A DNA stretch of 64,000 nucleotides from a methanogenic archaeon mixed culture ISO4-G1 (GTDB taxonomy: Archaea; Thermoplasmatota; Thermoplasmata; Methanomassiliicoccales; Methanomethylophilaceae): contig CP013703.1 of the NCBI GenBank assembly GCA_001563305.1, forward strand, positions 558,001 through 622,000, written 5' to 3'. Both the position numbers and the translations under genes were made by a program. Below the pieces are notes generated by a model. That model was not told where the DNA came from. It did no database searches and saw only the letters and a program-made list of their open reading frames with translations. Each line of letters starts with the position of its first letter. Position 1 is the first letter of the stretch. This document shows, in pieces, positions 1-9,301 of the stretch.

Positions 1-78
1 GTATCACTGGTGACAGCCGAGCCTTCAGAGGAGATCAAGAAGCAGTTCGACGACGCACAGGTCTTCGAAGAGGAATGA
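1..78 (+). CDS. C-terminal end of an unidentified protein (left-truncated)
   Basis: Frame 1 is open from the window edge to a TGA at 76-78 and gives 25 residues ending in FEEE. The tail is acidic and uninformative, so no function can be assigned. A strong hairpin terminator follows directly, which supports this being the true end of a gene. Confidence 0.6.
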   Translation, partial: VSLVTAEPSEEIKKQFDDAQVFEEE

Positions 79-86
79 AACTCCAA

Positions 87-117
87 GCCGTCCTACGGGA
101 CGGCATCCTTTCTTTTT
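87..117 (+). terminator. Hairpin plus T-rich terminator
   Basis: A perfect 7-bp stem (GCCGTCC 87-93 with GGACGGC 98-104) closed by a TACG loop is followed by a pyrimidine tract ending in five T. It separates the truncated gene from the IMPACT-family gene. Confidence 0.7.
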
Positions 118-120
118 CAC

Positions 121-765
121 ATGAAGCGGATCTCAGACTACGATACCGTATCAGATACGGTCTCGGACGAGATCTCGCTGAAGGGTTCCAGGTTCATCGG
201 GGTCGTGATGAGATGCCCCTTCGAGGAGGACATACCGATCCTGATGGAATCCCTGTCCAGGACGTATCCCGATGCAACCCACTACTGCTACGCGGCGCTG
301 TTCAACGGTTCCGAGAGGAGGGAGAAGTCCAGCGACAACGGGGAGCCGTCCGGAACAGCGGGGAAACCCATACTCTCCAACCTCAAGGGATCCGGTCTCT
401 CCGATGTTCTCTGTGTGGTGATTCGCTACTTCGGAGGCACTTTGTTGGGTACAGGCGGATTGGTCCACGCATACTCGGAAACATCCAAGCTGGCACTTGA
501 CAAGGTGAGCATCCGCAGACGCACTGCGTGTGCGGTATACAGCTTCTCCTTGGACTATCCAAATTACAATATCTTCGAGAGCAAATGCCGCGACCTTATG
601 GCCAGGAATCCACAGTGCAATTACACCGACAGGGTCGACGTGAAGGCATGGGTCCGCATGGCCGACGAGGAGGAGTTCGTCAGGAGGATCACCGACCTGA
701 CCGAGAGGAAGGTCCTTCTGACACAGTTCACCGACGAGTACATCGAGGATGCGTTCCGTACCTGA
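121..765 (+). CDS. IMPACT/YigZ family protein (UPF0029)
   Basis: A 214-residue protein of the YigZ/IMPACT family. The N-terminal UPF0029 domain shows the family signature DNGEPSGTAGKP at about residues 72-83 and IRYFGGTLLGTGGL at about 101-114. The C-terminal part matches the small DUF1949-like domain in position and size. Family members bind ribosomes or nucleic acid, and in eukaryotes IMPACT modulates Gcn2; the role in archaea is not established. The ATG at 121 lies just after the preceding terminator. It is followed at 33 bp by the ABC-F gene, another ribosome-associated family, so a shared translation-related role is plausible but inferred. Confidence 0.88.
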   Translation: MKRISDYDTVSDTVSDEISLKGSRFIGVVMRCPFEEDIPILMESLSRTYPDATHYCYAALFNGSERREKSSDNGEPSGTAGKPILSNLKGSGLSDVLCVVIRYFGGTLLGTGGLVHAYSETSKLALDKVSIRRRTACAVYSFSLDYPNYNIFESKCRDLMARNPQCNYTDRVDVKAWVRMADEEEFVRRITDLTERKVLLTQFTDEYIEDAFRT

Positions 766-797
766 ACTATTAGTACGACGAGCATCTACCCATTCTC

Positions 798-2603
798 ATG
801 CTAATAAAGGCGCAGTCCATAACCAAGGCATTCGGTCCCCTCAAGGTCCTGAAGGACGTCAGTCTTCAGATCAACGAGGGCGACAGCATAGGCCTCATAG
901 GGGTGAACGGTGCCGGTAAGAGCACATTCTTGAAGATCATGCTGGGCGAGCTCAAGCCCGATACCGGTGAGCTCACTCGTAACACGCAGAGGATCGGCTA
1001 TCTCGAACAGTTCCCGGAATCGTCCTCGGAGTATACCGTGAGGGACGTCCTCGGAAGGCCGTACGGCCACATCGAGAACATCAAGCGCCGTCTCAAGGAG
1101 ATCGAGGACCTCATGATGGCAGGCGGCGACATCGACTGGAACGCCCTGGCCGAGGAGAACGCCAATCTGGAATCCCAGCTGTCCAAATGCGACATGGACG
1201 ACGAGGGCAACCAGAAGAGGGCCCTCGAGAGGGTGGGACTGTCCGAGGAGTTCATGGACAGGACCATGGATTCCCTCTCCGGAGGGGAGAGGGCGAAGGT
1301 CATGCTCTCCAGGATCGTCGTCCAGGCGGAGGAGTGCGACCTGCTGGTCATGGACGAGCCCACGTCCCATCTGGACATCGACACGGTGGAGTGGCTGGAG
1401 GATTACCTTCTGGATTCCCACTGCGCCGTACTCGTGATCAGCCACGACAGGTACTTTCTCGATAAGATCGCCACGAGGATGCTGGAGATCGAGCACGGGA
1501 AGTCCAGGGAGTACAAGGGCAACTATTCCGATTTCATAATGAAGAAGATGCTTGACCTGGAGCGCATGAGGAAGGAGTACCAGCGCTATATGGCCGAGAA
1601 GAGGCACCAGGAGAGCATCGCCAAGCAGATGTACATCGACAATCCCTTCCTGACGGTTCACAAGACCAGGCAGAAGATGATCGAGAAGATGGAGGAGAAG
1701 GAGAAGCCCGACAAGATGGAGGAGATCACCGTCAGGATCCAGGCCGCCCACAAGTCCGGGAAGAACGTCCTCATGGCCAAGGGCCTGTCCGTCGACTATG
1801 ACGGAAAGGTGATACTGGAACATGTGGACCTGGACGTCCAGAAGGGCGACAAGATCGGTATCTTCGGTGCCAACGGTCAGGGCAAATCCACGCTCCTGAA
1901 GGCCATCCTGGAGGAGATCCCCTGCAAGGGGGAACTTTGGATGGCCCCCGGTGCGAAGATCGGTTACTACTCGCAGAACCACGAAGGACTGGACCTCAAG
2001 CTGTCGGCAGAGGAGCAGATCCTCACGGTCATCGGAAAGGAGAGGAGGGGAGAGGCCAGGCAGATGCTGGCCAGGTTCCTCCTGTTCGGAGAGGATGTCG
2101 AGCGTCCTATGTCCACTCTGTCCGGCGGACAGAGGGCAAGGGTCGCCATGTGCCTGCTGTTGCTGGATGCCACCAACCTGCTGATCCTGGACGAGCCCAC
2201 GAACTATCTGGACATCCCCGCGAAGCATGCCATCGAGGAGGCGCTGGTCGAATACGATGGTACTGTAATCACGGTCACCCACGACAGGTACTTCCTGGAC
2301 ACCGTATGCACTAGGATGGTGGAGGTCAAGGACCACCGTGCGATCTGCTTCTCCGGAACCTATTCGGAGATGAAGGGCCGCAAGAACACCAAGGAGATCG
2401 TCATGGACGCCGACGAGTACCGCGTCCTGGGACCGTTTACCAATTGGGTCACAGGGAAGAAGTACGTCAAGGGCGACCGTGTGCTCATAGCTCCTGCTGA
2501 CCAGAAGAGCTTTCAGTGGGCCTTGGATCAGGGCAAGCTTAAGAAGACTGGTGGCCGTCAGAGGAAGAAGGTCAACGTTCCCGACGCACCGAAACAGAAT
2601 TGA
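798..2603 (+). CDS. ABC-F family ATPase (Uup/EttA type)
   Basis: A soluble 601-residue ABC-F protein with two nucleotide-binding domains and no membrane segments. Domain 1 has Walker A GVNGAGKS near residue 37, signature LSGGERAKV near 160 and Walker B LLVMDEPTSHLD near 180. Domain 2 has GANGQGKS near 363, LSGGQRARV near 448 and LLILDEPTNYLD near 468. A charged Lys/Glu-rich linker of about 80 residues, typical of ABC-F, joins them. ABC-F proteins bind the ribosomal E site and act as translation factors or antibiotic-resistance factors; which applies here cannot be told. The C-terminus adds a short basic tail. Confidence 0.92.
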   Translation: MLIKAQSITKAFGPLKVLKDVSLQINEGDSIGLIGVNGAGKSTFLKIMLGELKPDTGELTRNTQRIGYLEQFPESSSEYTVRDVLGRPYGHIENIKRRLKEIEDLMMAGGDIDWNALAEENANLESQLSKCDMDDEGNQKRALERVGLSEEFMDRTMDSLSGGERAKVMLSRIVVQAEECDLLVMDEPTSHLDIDTVEWLEDYLLDSHCAVLVISHDRYFLDKIATRMLEIEHGKSREYKGNYSDFIMKKMLDLERMRKEYQRYMAEKRHQESIAKQMYIDNPFLTVHKTRQKMIEKMEEKEKPDKMEEITVRIQAAHKSGKNVLMAKGLSVDYDGKVILEHVDLDVQKGDKIGIFGANGQGKSTLLKAILEEIPCKGELWMAPGAKIGYYSQNHEGLDLKLSAEEQILTVIGKERRGEARQMLARFLLFGEDVERPMSTLSGGQRARVAMCLLLLDATNLLILDEPTNYLDIPAKHAIEEALVEYDGTVITVTHDRYFLDTVCTRMVEVKDHRAICFSGTYSEMKGRKNTKEIVMDADEYRVLGPFTNWVTGKKYVKGDRVLIAPADQKSFQWALDQGKLKKTGGRQRKKVNVPDAPKQN

Positions 2604-2610
2604 TGATTAC

Positions 2611-2639
2611 GGGATGCCGCCCTTCCGGAACGGCACCCC
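2611..2639. terminator. Bidirectional terminator between convergent genes
   Basis: A GC-rich inverted repeat (GGGATGCCG with CGGCACCCC, one mismatch) lies between the ends of the ABC-F gene and the convergent aconitase gene. It is the only structure in this 46-bp gap. Confidence 0.5.
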
Positions 2640-2649
2640 TTGAATGGTT

Positions 2650-5286
2650 TCACTCGTTCGCCATCTTTCTAAGGACGTACTGCAGGATACCGCCGTTGGC
2701 GATGTAATCAATCTCTGCTGGCACATCCACTCTGCAGATGGTCTTGAATTCGAGTTTCTTGCCGTCCCTGTAGGCGGTGACGAATACCTCTCCCTTGGGC
2801 TCTATATCCGAGAGGTCGATGTCGAACGTCTCCGTACCGTCGAGCTGCAGGACCTCGCAGTTCTGTCCGGGCATGAACTGCAGCGGTACGATCCCCATGC
2901 CGACGAGGTTGGACCTGTGGATCCTCTCGAAGGATTCCGCGATGACCGCCCTGACTCCTAGGAGGAGAGGTCCTTTCGCGGCCCAGTCCCTCGAGCTTCC
3001 CGTTCCGTACTCCTTTCCGGCGAGGATGATCAGCGGGGTCATGTCCTCGTTGTACTTCTCCGAGGTCTCGAAGATCGTTCCCTCTGAGCCGTCAGGGAAG
3101 TAGACAGAGCGGCTTCCCTCCGATCCCGGTACGAGCTGGTTCTTGAGCCTGACGTTGGCGAAGGTTCCCCTCACCATGACCTCGTGGTTGGCCCTTCTGG
3201 ATCCGTAGGAGTTGAACTCCTCCTTGGGGACACCCTTGGCGAGCAGGTACCTTCCGGCATCGGTCTCAGCAGCGAACGCGCCTGCGGGTGAGATGTGATC
3301 CGTTGTGATGGAATCCCCGAGTTTGGCGAGGCATCTCGCCCTCTTGATGTCCTTGATCTCGGGCTCCTCGAAGATGTCGTCGAAGAACGGGGGCCTCCTG
3401 ATGTATGTGGAGTTCTCGTCCCACTTGAAAAGCGGTGAGTCGCTTCCGGGGATGGCATCCCATCTCTCGGATCCCTTGAAGACATCCTTGTACTTCGAGA
3501 TGTAGGCCTACCTGGTCACGTACCTGTCGGTGAGCTCCTGGATCTCCGCGTCGCTGGGCCAGATGTCCTTGAGGAAGACCTGCTTCCCGTCGACCGTGGC
3601 GAGGGGCTCCTTGTCCAGGTCGATGTCGACACGTCCCGCGATGGCGAACGCCACGACGAGGGGCGGGGATGCGAGATAGTTGGCCCTGACGAGGGGGTGG
3701 ATACGTCCCTCGAAGTTCCTGTTGCTGGATGCGATGGCCGCAACCGCGAGGTCGTTGGCCTTGATCGTGTTGCTGACCCTGTCCGAGAGGGGTCCGCTGT
3801 TCCCGATGCATGTCATGCATCCGTATCCGCAGACCTGGAATCCCAGCTTCTCCAGGTAGGGGAGGAGGCCTGAGTTCTTCAGGTACTCGGTGACGACCCT
3901 GGAACCGGGGGCCAGCGATGTCTTGACGTACTCCTTCGGCCTAAGTCCGAGCTCGGCCGCCTTCTTCGCGACGAGTCCGGCCGCGATCATGACCGACGGG
4001 TTGGCGGTGTTCGTACATGACGTGATCGAGGCGATGACCAGCGATCCGTCCCCGAGCTGGTCCGAGAAGGGCTTCTTCTGTTCCTCTATGCCGAGGGCCT
4101 TCAGGGTCTCGGCGAACTTCTCCTTCATCTCGGAGAGCAGGATCCTGTCCTGCGGTCTCTTGTGCCCAGCAAGGCAAGGCTGCACGGTGGATAAATCCAA
4201 CTCAAGGGTCTCCGTGTATTCTGGCTCGCCGTCGTACCACATCGTCTGCTCTTTCATGTACTTCTCGATGGTGTCGATATGAGCCTCGTCCCTTCCGGTG
4301 AGCCTGAGGTATTCGATCGTCTTCTCATCAACGGGGAAGTATCCCATGGTGGCCCCGTACTCGGGACCCATGTTCGCGATGGTCGCTCTGTCAGCGAGGC
4401 AGAGGTTCTTGTAGCCGGGTCCGAAGAACTCGACGAACTTGCCGACGACGCCCTTCTTCCTGAGGATCTGGACGATTGTGAGAACGAGGTCGGTGGCGGT
4501 TATCCCCGCTCCGAGCTTGCCGGTGAGCCTGAATCCGATGACGTCAGGGAGCTTCATGTAGCTGGGCTGGCCGACCATGACGGCCTCGGCCTCGATCCCT
4601 CCGACACCCCATCCGACGACTCCGAGTCCGTCGATCTGGGTGGTGTGGGAGTCCGTACCGAAGCATGAATCGGGATATGCGATCCTCATGCCGTCCTTCT
4701 CCTTGACGTGCACGAGGGGCGAGAGGTATTCGAGGTTGACCTGATGGCAGATTCCGTTCCCCGGAGGCACGGCGCGGAAGTTCCTGAGCGAGCCTTGGGC
4801 CCACTTGAACAGCGCGTACCTCTCCTTGTTCTTCTGGAAGTCGATCTGGTTGTTGAGCTCCAGCGCGTTGTCCCTTCCTGCGTAGTCGGTGTTGATGGAA
4901 TGGTCGATGACCAGGTCCACGGGGATGAGCGGGTTGATGAGCTCGGGGTCCTTGCCCATGTCGTTGACCGCGTCCCTCATGGATGCCAGGTCGGCGATGG
5001 CCGCCCCTCCGGTGAGGTCCTGCAGGAGGACCCTCGCGGGGATCCACGGGATGTCGCGGTCTGTGTTCTTCTCGGGGTTCCAGGAAGCCGCGGTGAGGAC
5101 GTCCTCATCCGTTATGGCATCGTCGTCCCTTTGTCTGAGCATCGATTCGACGATGACCTTGATGGAATAGGGCATCTTCGAGAGATCCTTGATTATCCCC
5201 TTGGACTCCAGTTCCCTTAGGCTGTAAATCTCGAGACTGCCCTCTTTCGTCTCTATTGTCTTCCTGCACTCTCCGATGTCGGTCAT
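2650..5286 (-). CDS. acnA: Aconitate hydratase A with one in-frame TAG codon (possible pyrrolysine)
   Basis: Aconitase interconverts citrate and isocitrate with a [4Fe-4S] cluster. The gene reads as one continuous 879-codon frame, normal for AcnA (about 890 residues), except for TAG at codon 593 (3508-3510). Before it lie the cluster ligands SCTNTANPS and CGYGCMTCIGNSG. After it the same frame continues without any other stop through STYIRRPPFFDD, GDSITTDHISPAG and YGSRRANHEVMVRGTFAN, all conserved AcnA blocks, to TGA at 2650-2652. The TAG sits in the variable helix before the swivelling domain (RYVTR-TAG-AYISKYKDVF), where other AcnA proteins have a polar residue. The best reading is read-through with pyrrolysine or another amber-decoded residue. 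A recent nonsense mutation is the alternative. Confidence 0.9.
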
Positions 5287-5341
5287 CTGATACCTCTGGT
5301 CTCCCTATTAGCGCGCATTATAATAAATCAACGGAGTCGTG

Positions 5342-5375
5342 TATGTCGTCAATCGACGTATATAAAATTCGACAT
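5342..5375. promoter_or_regulatory. Inverted-repeat operator and TATA boxes between acnA and the mevalonate operon
   Basis: A near-perfect palindrome TATGTCG-N5-CGACGTA (5342-5360, one G-T mismatch) abuts a TATA box TATATAAAA (5359-5367). A third half site CGACAT follows at 5370-5375. A second TATA-like box TTATATAC precedes the ATG at 5407. The arrangement suits a dimeric HTH repressor, and the first gene of the operon encodes one. Confidence 0.5.
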
Positions 5376-5406
5376 CATTATATACGGACCCTGGCTACCG
5401 TCATCC

Positions 5407-6102
5407 ATGGTAGAAGAATTCAAGCAGAAGATAGCGGGAGAGATCGCGCTGTCTCCTGACCCGGGAAAGACCATCAGAAAGTGGAGGGAGGAGTTCGGCC
5501 TCTCGCAGCACCAGCTCGCGGACACCATGGGCATTTCCCACTCCGTGGTCAGCGATTACGAGTCCGGGAGGAGGAAGTCCCCCGGGGTCGCGGTCATCAA
5601 GAAGATGGTGGAGTCCTTCGTCAAGCTCGATGAGGAGAAAGGATCACCGGTCCTTTCCAAATACATCCCCGATTACAAACTCGACTGCATCCTCGCATCG
5701 GACGAGTTCCCCGTCGGGATCGACATGAAGACATTCATTTCTGCCATAACGGGAAAGAACCTCAATTCGGATCAGATCCCGTCGAAGATCGTGTACGGAT
5801 ACACGATCGTGGATTCCGTCAAGGCCATCCTGAGCCTCGGATCCGAAGATTACATGAAGATGTACGGATGGAACATCGAGAGGGCGCTGATATTCACGAA
5901 CGTCCACTACGGCCGTTCGCCCATGATCGCCATCCGCGCACACCCGCTGACACCGGCGGTGGTCGTTTATCAGAGACCGGACGCAGTGGACCCGCTCGCG
6001 GTGAAGCTGGCACGTCTGGAACGCATACCTCTGGTCACTACGGAGCTGGAGGTACCTGAAATCGTAGAGAAGCTCACAGCACTGAAGGGAGATGAGAACT
6101 GA
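5407..6102 (+). CDS. XRE-type HTH regulator of the HMG-CoA synthase operon
   Basis: A 231-residue protein with an XRE-like helix-turn-helix at about residues 20-60 ([19 protein letters not shown], then [13 protein letters not shown]) and a conserved C-terminal domain of unknown ligand. Homologous regulators sit upstream of HMG-CoA synthase in many archaea, and here the TGA overlaps the HMG-CoA synthase ATG by one base (TGATG). It probably senses a mevalonate-pathway or acyl-CoA signal and controls its own operon through the palindrome just upstream; this is inference from position. Confidence 0.85.
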   Translation: MVEEFKQKIAGEIALSPDPGKTIRKWREEFGLSQHQLADTMGISHSVVSDYESGRRKSPGVAVIKKMVESFVKLDEEKGSPVLSKYIPDYKLDCILASDEFPVGIDMKTFISAITGKNLNSDQIPSKIVYGYTIVDSVKAILSLGSEDYMKMYGWNIERALIFTNVHYGRSPMIAIRAHPLTPAVVVYQRPDAVDPLAVKLARLERIPLVTTELEVPEIVEKLTALKGDEN

Positions 6103-7154
6103 TGGATGTTGGAATCGTAAGCTATGGGGCGTATGTCCCCAGATACAGGATCAAGCCCGAGGAGATCGGGAGGATCTGGGGAGTCGACGGAAAAGGAATG
6201 GGAAAGGGTCTGATGATCAATCAGAAGTCCGTTCCCTCTCCGGACGAGGACGTGGTCACCATCGCGACCGAGGCCGCGAGGAACATGATGGCCAGGGTCC
6301 CCGAGGTCAACCCCAGGGACATCGGAGCGATATACGTCGGTTCGGAATCGCACCCCTACGCCGTCAAGCCCACATCGACAATCGTCGCTGAGGCCATTGA
6401 GGCCACCCCCAACATGACCGCTGCGGACATGGAGTTCGCATGCAAGGCGGGAACCGCAGGCATCCAGGTCTGCATGGGATTGGTGGGTTCGAGAATGGTC
6501 AGGTACGGAGTCGCCATCGGAGCGGACACATCCCAGGGAGCACCCGGGGACGCCCTCGAGTATTCGGCATCCGCCGGAGGTGCGGCATACCTGATCGGTT
6601 CGGAGAAGATCATCGCCAAGATCAACAAGACCCTCAGCTTCACAACGGATACGCCCGACTTCTGGAGGAGGGAGGGCCAGCCCTACCCCAAGCACGGAGG
6701 CAGGTTCACCGGTGAGCCCGCGTACTTCAGGCACATCACATCCGCAGCGAAGATGATGCTGGAGGCCATGGGTACCAAGCCGGAGGACTACACTTACGCC
6801 GTCTTCCACCAGCCCAACGGTAAGTTCCCCACAAGGGTCGCAGGCCAACTGGGATTCACGCCCGAGCAGATCCAGTACGGTCTCCTCACACCCGAGATCG
6901 GTAACACATACAGCGGAGCGGTCCCACTGGGACTCGCAAACGTCCTGGACCACGCCAAGCCCGGTGACAGGATCTTCGTCACATCGTACGGATCCGGAGC
7001 CGGAAGCGACGCGTTCGACATAACAGTCACAGATGAGATCAAGAACTACAAGAGGGACAACGCCCCGGTGCTGGAGAAGGTGCTGGCGGACCCCATCTAC
7101 CTTGACTACGGAACATATGCCAAGTTCAAGGGCAAGATCGTGATGCCGGAGTGA
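6102..7154 (+). CDS. Archaeal hydroxymethylglutaryl-CoA synthase
   Basis: Condenses acetyl-CoA with acetoacetyl-CoA to HMG-CoA, the second step of the mevalonate route to archaeal isoprenoid lipids. The 350-residue thiolase-fold protein has the general-base Glu in [11 protein letters not shown] (about residue 82), the nucleophilic Cys in FACKAGTAG (about 114) and the His of [11 protein letters not shown] (about 234). GSGAGSDAF is near the C-terminus. It lies between the regulator and the thiolase, with 4 bp to the latter. In archaea these three and the DUF35 protein are known to form a complex that channels acetoacetyl-CoA. Confidence 0.95.
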   Translation: MDVGIVSYGAYVPRYRIKPEEIGRIWGVDGKGMGKGLMINQKSVPSPDEDVVTIATEAARNMMARVPEVNPRDIGAIYVGSESHPYAVKPTSTIVAEAIEATPNMTAADMEFACKAGTAGIQVCMGLVGSRMVRYGVAIGADTSQGAPGDALEYSASAGGAAYLIGSEKIIAKINKTLSFTTDTPDFWRREGQPYPKHGGRFTGEPAYFRHITSAAKMMLEAMGTKPEDYTYAVFHQPNGKFPTRVAGQLGFTPEQIQYGLLTPEIGNTYSGAVPLGLANVLDHAKPGDRIFVTSYGSGAGSDAFDITVTDEIKNYKRDNAPVLEKVLADPIYLDYGTYAKFKGKIVMPE

Positions 7155-7158
7155 TATC

Positions 7159-8328
7159 ATGAGGGAAGTAGCAATCATAGGAATCGGAGTCACCAAGTTT
7201 GGTGAGCTTTGGAACAAGTCCTTCAGGGCCCTCGGTATCGAGGCCGGGATGAAGGCCATCGAGGATGCGCACCTGGCAGGCAACGAGATCGACGCCGTCT
7301 TCATCGGAAACCTATCGGCAGGACGTTTCATCAACCAGCAGCACATCGATGCGCTGGTCGCGGACTATTCCGGAATGGCCACCAACCACATCCCCGCAAC
7401 CAGGGTCGAGGCCGGAGGAGCATCCGGAGGGGTCGCCTTCAGGCAGGGAGTCATGGCCGTCGCGTCCGGCATGCACGACATCGTGATGGTCGGAGGGGCC
7501 GAGAAGATGACCGACCTCGACGACGCATCCATCAACGCGGTCATGGACGCAACAGCGGATTCCGAATGGGAGGCCGAGATGGGAGCGACGTTCGCTTCGC
7601 TCCACGCAATGATCGCCCAGAGGATGATCTACGAAGGCACCGCGACACGCGAGGAGATCGCATCAGTCGCCGTCAACAGCCACTTCCACGGAGCGTTCAA
7701 CCCGAACGCCCAGTTCAGGAAGGCGGTCCCGATCGAGACCGTCCTGAAATCGGGACCCGTCGCGACACCCCTTGGAATGTTCGACACCGCACCCATCTCC
7801 GATGGTGCGGCATCCGTGATCCTCTGTCCCCTCGAGGACGCGAAGAAGTACACGGATTCCTACGTCAAGGTTTCTGCCTGTACACAGGCAAGCGATACGC
7901 TGGCACTGTTCCAGAGACCCGACATCACATCCTACGGTGCGACCGTGGCCGCCGCACAGCGCGCATACGAGCAGGCTGGGATCAAAGCATCGGACATCGA
8001 CGTAGCGGAGGTGCACGACGTGTACTCCGTCGGAGGAATCATGGCCCTGCAGGACCTCGGCTTCTACAAGAAGGGCGAGGCCGGCAAGGCGATGCTCGAA
8101 GGCCAGTGCCACTTCGATTCCGGAAAGGTTGCCATCAACACCTCCGGAGGACTGAAGGCCCGCGGACACCCTATCGGAGCGACCGGAGTCGCCCAGATCG
8201 TCGAGATCGCGGCCCAGCTCAGGGGCAACGCCGACGGAAGGCAGGTCAAGGGTGCAAAGTACGGTCTGGCACAGAATGTCGGAGGAACGGGTTCGGCCGT
8301 TACCGTCAGCATCATGGAGGCGATCTGA
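7159..8328 (+). CDS. Archaeal acetoacetyl-CoA thiolase (SCP2 type), Cys missing from the nucleophile loop
   Basis: A 389-residue SCP2-type thiolase expected to make acetoacetyl-CoA for the HMG-CoA synthase encoded just upstream. Fold-defining blocks are present: GGLKARGHPIGATG (about residues 328-341), the QNVGGTGSAV tail and AEVHDVYSV. In the loop that normally carries the catalytic cysteine (ExACASGG type) the sequence is TRVEAGGASGG at residues 81-91, with glycines and no Cys. Either the clade uses different chemistry or the protein is mainly a structural partner. Its TGA overlaps the next ATG by one base, so the operon is translationally coupled. Confidence 0.88.
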   Translation: MREVAIIGIGVTKFGELWNKSFRALGIEAGMKAIEDAHLAGNEIDAVFIGNLSAGRFINQQHIDALVADYSGMATNHIPATRVEAGGASGGVAFRQGVMAVASGMHDIVMVGGAEKMTDLDDASINAVMDATADSEWEAEMGATFASLHAMIAQRMIYEGTATREEIASVAVNSHFHGAFNPNAQFRKAVPIETVLKSGPVATPLGMFDTAPISDGAASVILCPLEDAKKYTDSYVKVSACTQASDTLALFQRPDITSYGATVAAAQRAYEQAGIKASDIDVAEVHDVYSVGGIMALQDLGFYKKGEAGKAMLEGQCHFDSGKVAINTSGGLKARGHPIGATGVAQIVEIAAQLRGNADGRQVKGAKYGLAQNVGGTGSAVTVSIMEAI

Positions 8329-8732
8329 TGGCAGGAGTAGCAAGAGAGTGGAGAGAGATCCCCGGAAGGTACAACCTCAAGGGAACGAAGTGCGAGAACT
8401 GCGGGAAGCTCTTCTTCCCCGCACGCAGCTTCTGTCCCACATGCCGCAGGGCCAGCATCGGAAAGATGACGGAGCACGACATCAGCAGGACCGGAAAGGT
8501 CTTCTCGTTCTCCATCGTCCACGAGGCACCGGTGGCGAACGATCTCCAGAAGCCGTACGTCGTGGCGATGATCCAGACCGACGACGGACCCATGGTCACC
8601 GCACAGCTGGTGGATGTGGAGTTCGACAAGGTCGCCATCGGCATGCCCGTCCGCGCCGTACTGAGGAAGCTCAGCACCGACGGCGAGTCGGGAATCATCC
8701 GCTACGGATACAAGTTCGTCCCGGCGGACTGA
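8328..8732 (+). CDS. DUF35 zinc-ribbon/OB-fold protein of the HMG-CoA synthase complex
   Basis: A 134-residue DUF35 protein. A rubredoxin-like zinc ribbon (CENCGKLFFPARSFCPTC, about residues 22-39) precedes an OB-fold. In methanogens this protein bridges thiolase and HMG-CoA synthase and provides a shared CoA-binding channel. The start ATG overlaps the thiolase stop (TGATG). A strong terminator follows, so it closes the operon. Confidence 0.92.
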   Translation: MAGVAREWREIPGRYNLKGTKCENCGKLFFPARSFCPTCRRASIGKMTEHDISRTGKVFSFSIVHEAPVANDLQKPYVVAMIQTDDGPMVTAQLVDVEFDKVAIGMPVRAVLRKLSTDGESGIIRYGYKFVPAD

Positions 8733-8742
8733 AAACAATTAG

Positions 8743-8767
8743 CGGGGGAGACCCCGCCTCTTTTCTC
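8743..8767. terminator. Terminator at the end of the mevalonate operon
   Basis: A perfect 6-bp stem GCGGGG/CCCCGC (8743-8748 with 8753-8758) with a GAGA loop, then CTCTTTTCT. It lies between convergent genes. Confidence 0.65.
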
Positions 8768-9224
8768 AATTCTTCAGAAGTTCGGTCAGCGCCACGTTCT
8801 CGACGGCCTGATCCTCGTAGGAGACCTTCCCCTTCACAAGGCCAAGCCTATCCGCCTTCTCATCGGTGGCATCCATCAGGGAATCGTCCCTTTCCATGCC
8901 TATGGAATCGAGCTTGGGGTCGTCGATGTCGATGAGGAGCGCAACATATCTCCCGGAACCCTCCACGGGTTTTATCTTGGCGAGCGCCTTGGATATCTGC
9001 CTCTCCCATGCGGCGTAGAGGATGATCTCGGTCAGGACGGTCTTGGAGCGGTTCGTGCCTTCCTTGAAGGACCTCTCTGCGTGCATGGCAGCGGCGATGA
9101 GATGGTCCCTGCCACAAACCATGTCGGGATTCATGAGGACGACCTCGCCGCCCATCGATGTGAAGTGGGAGACGATCGCATCGAATCCCGCATTTCCGCG
9201 CATCCCGATGACCTTGAAATCCAT
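8766..9224 (-). CDS. cgi121: KEOPS complex subunit Cgi121
   Basis: About 152 residues of the Cgi121 family. KEOPS makes threonylcarbamoyladenosine at position 37 of ANN-decoding tRNAs, and Cgi121 binds the Bud32 kinase and the tRNA. The family pattern is visible: KVIGMRGN at the start, QSK-like NRSKTVLTEIILYAAWERQISKAL in the middle and an IDIDD strand. The start at 9224 (MDFKVIG) is preferred to the ATG at 9245, because the AT-rich TATA-like stretch at 9251-9260 lies about 30 nt upstream of 9224 but only about 10 nt from 9245. Confidence 0.85.
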   Translation of the reverse strand: MDFKVIGMRGNAGFDAIVSHFTSMGGEVVLMNPDMVCGRDHLIAAAMHAERSFKEGTNRSKTVLTEIILYAAWERQISKALAKIKPVEGSGRYVALLIDIDDPKLDSIGMERDDSLMDATDEKADRLGLVKGKVSYEDQAVENVALTELLKN

Positions 9225-9301
9225 GATACCCCATGGGTCACCCATTCTAAATTATTATTGGCACGCGTGAAAGTAGGACTAAATAGACAATCCTCTATTG
9301 G

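Noticed and set aside
801-2336. 511-codon minus-strand frame under the ABC-F gene
   Set aside because: Fully antisense to a motif-complete ABC-F ATPase; its translation is Leu/Val/Asp-rich shadow sequence.
2650-3177. Separate aconitase C-terminal domain gene (split aconitase)
   Set aside because: The sequence between it and the TAG is also conserved aconitase in the same frame, so this is one gene with an internal TAG and not a stand-alone swivel-domain gene starting at the Met.
5970-7346. 458-codon minus-strand frame opposite HMG-CoA synthase
   Set aside because: Antisense to a well-supported operon and lacks any domain.
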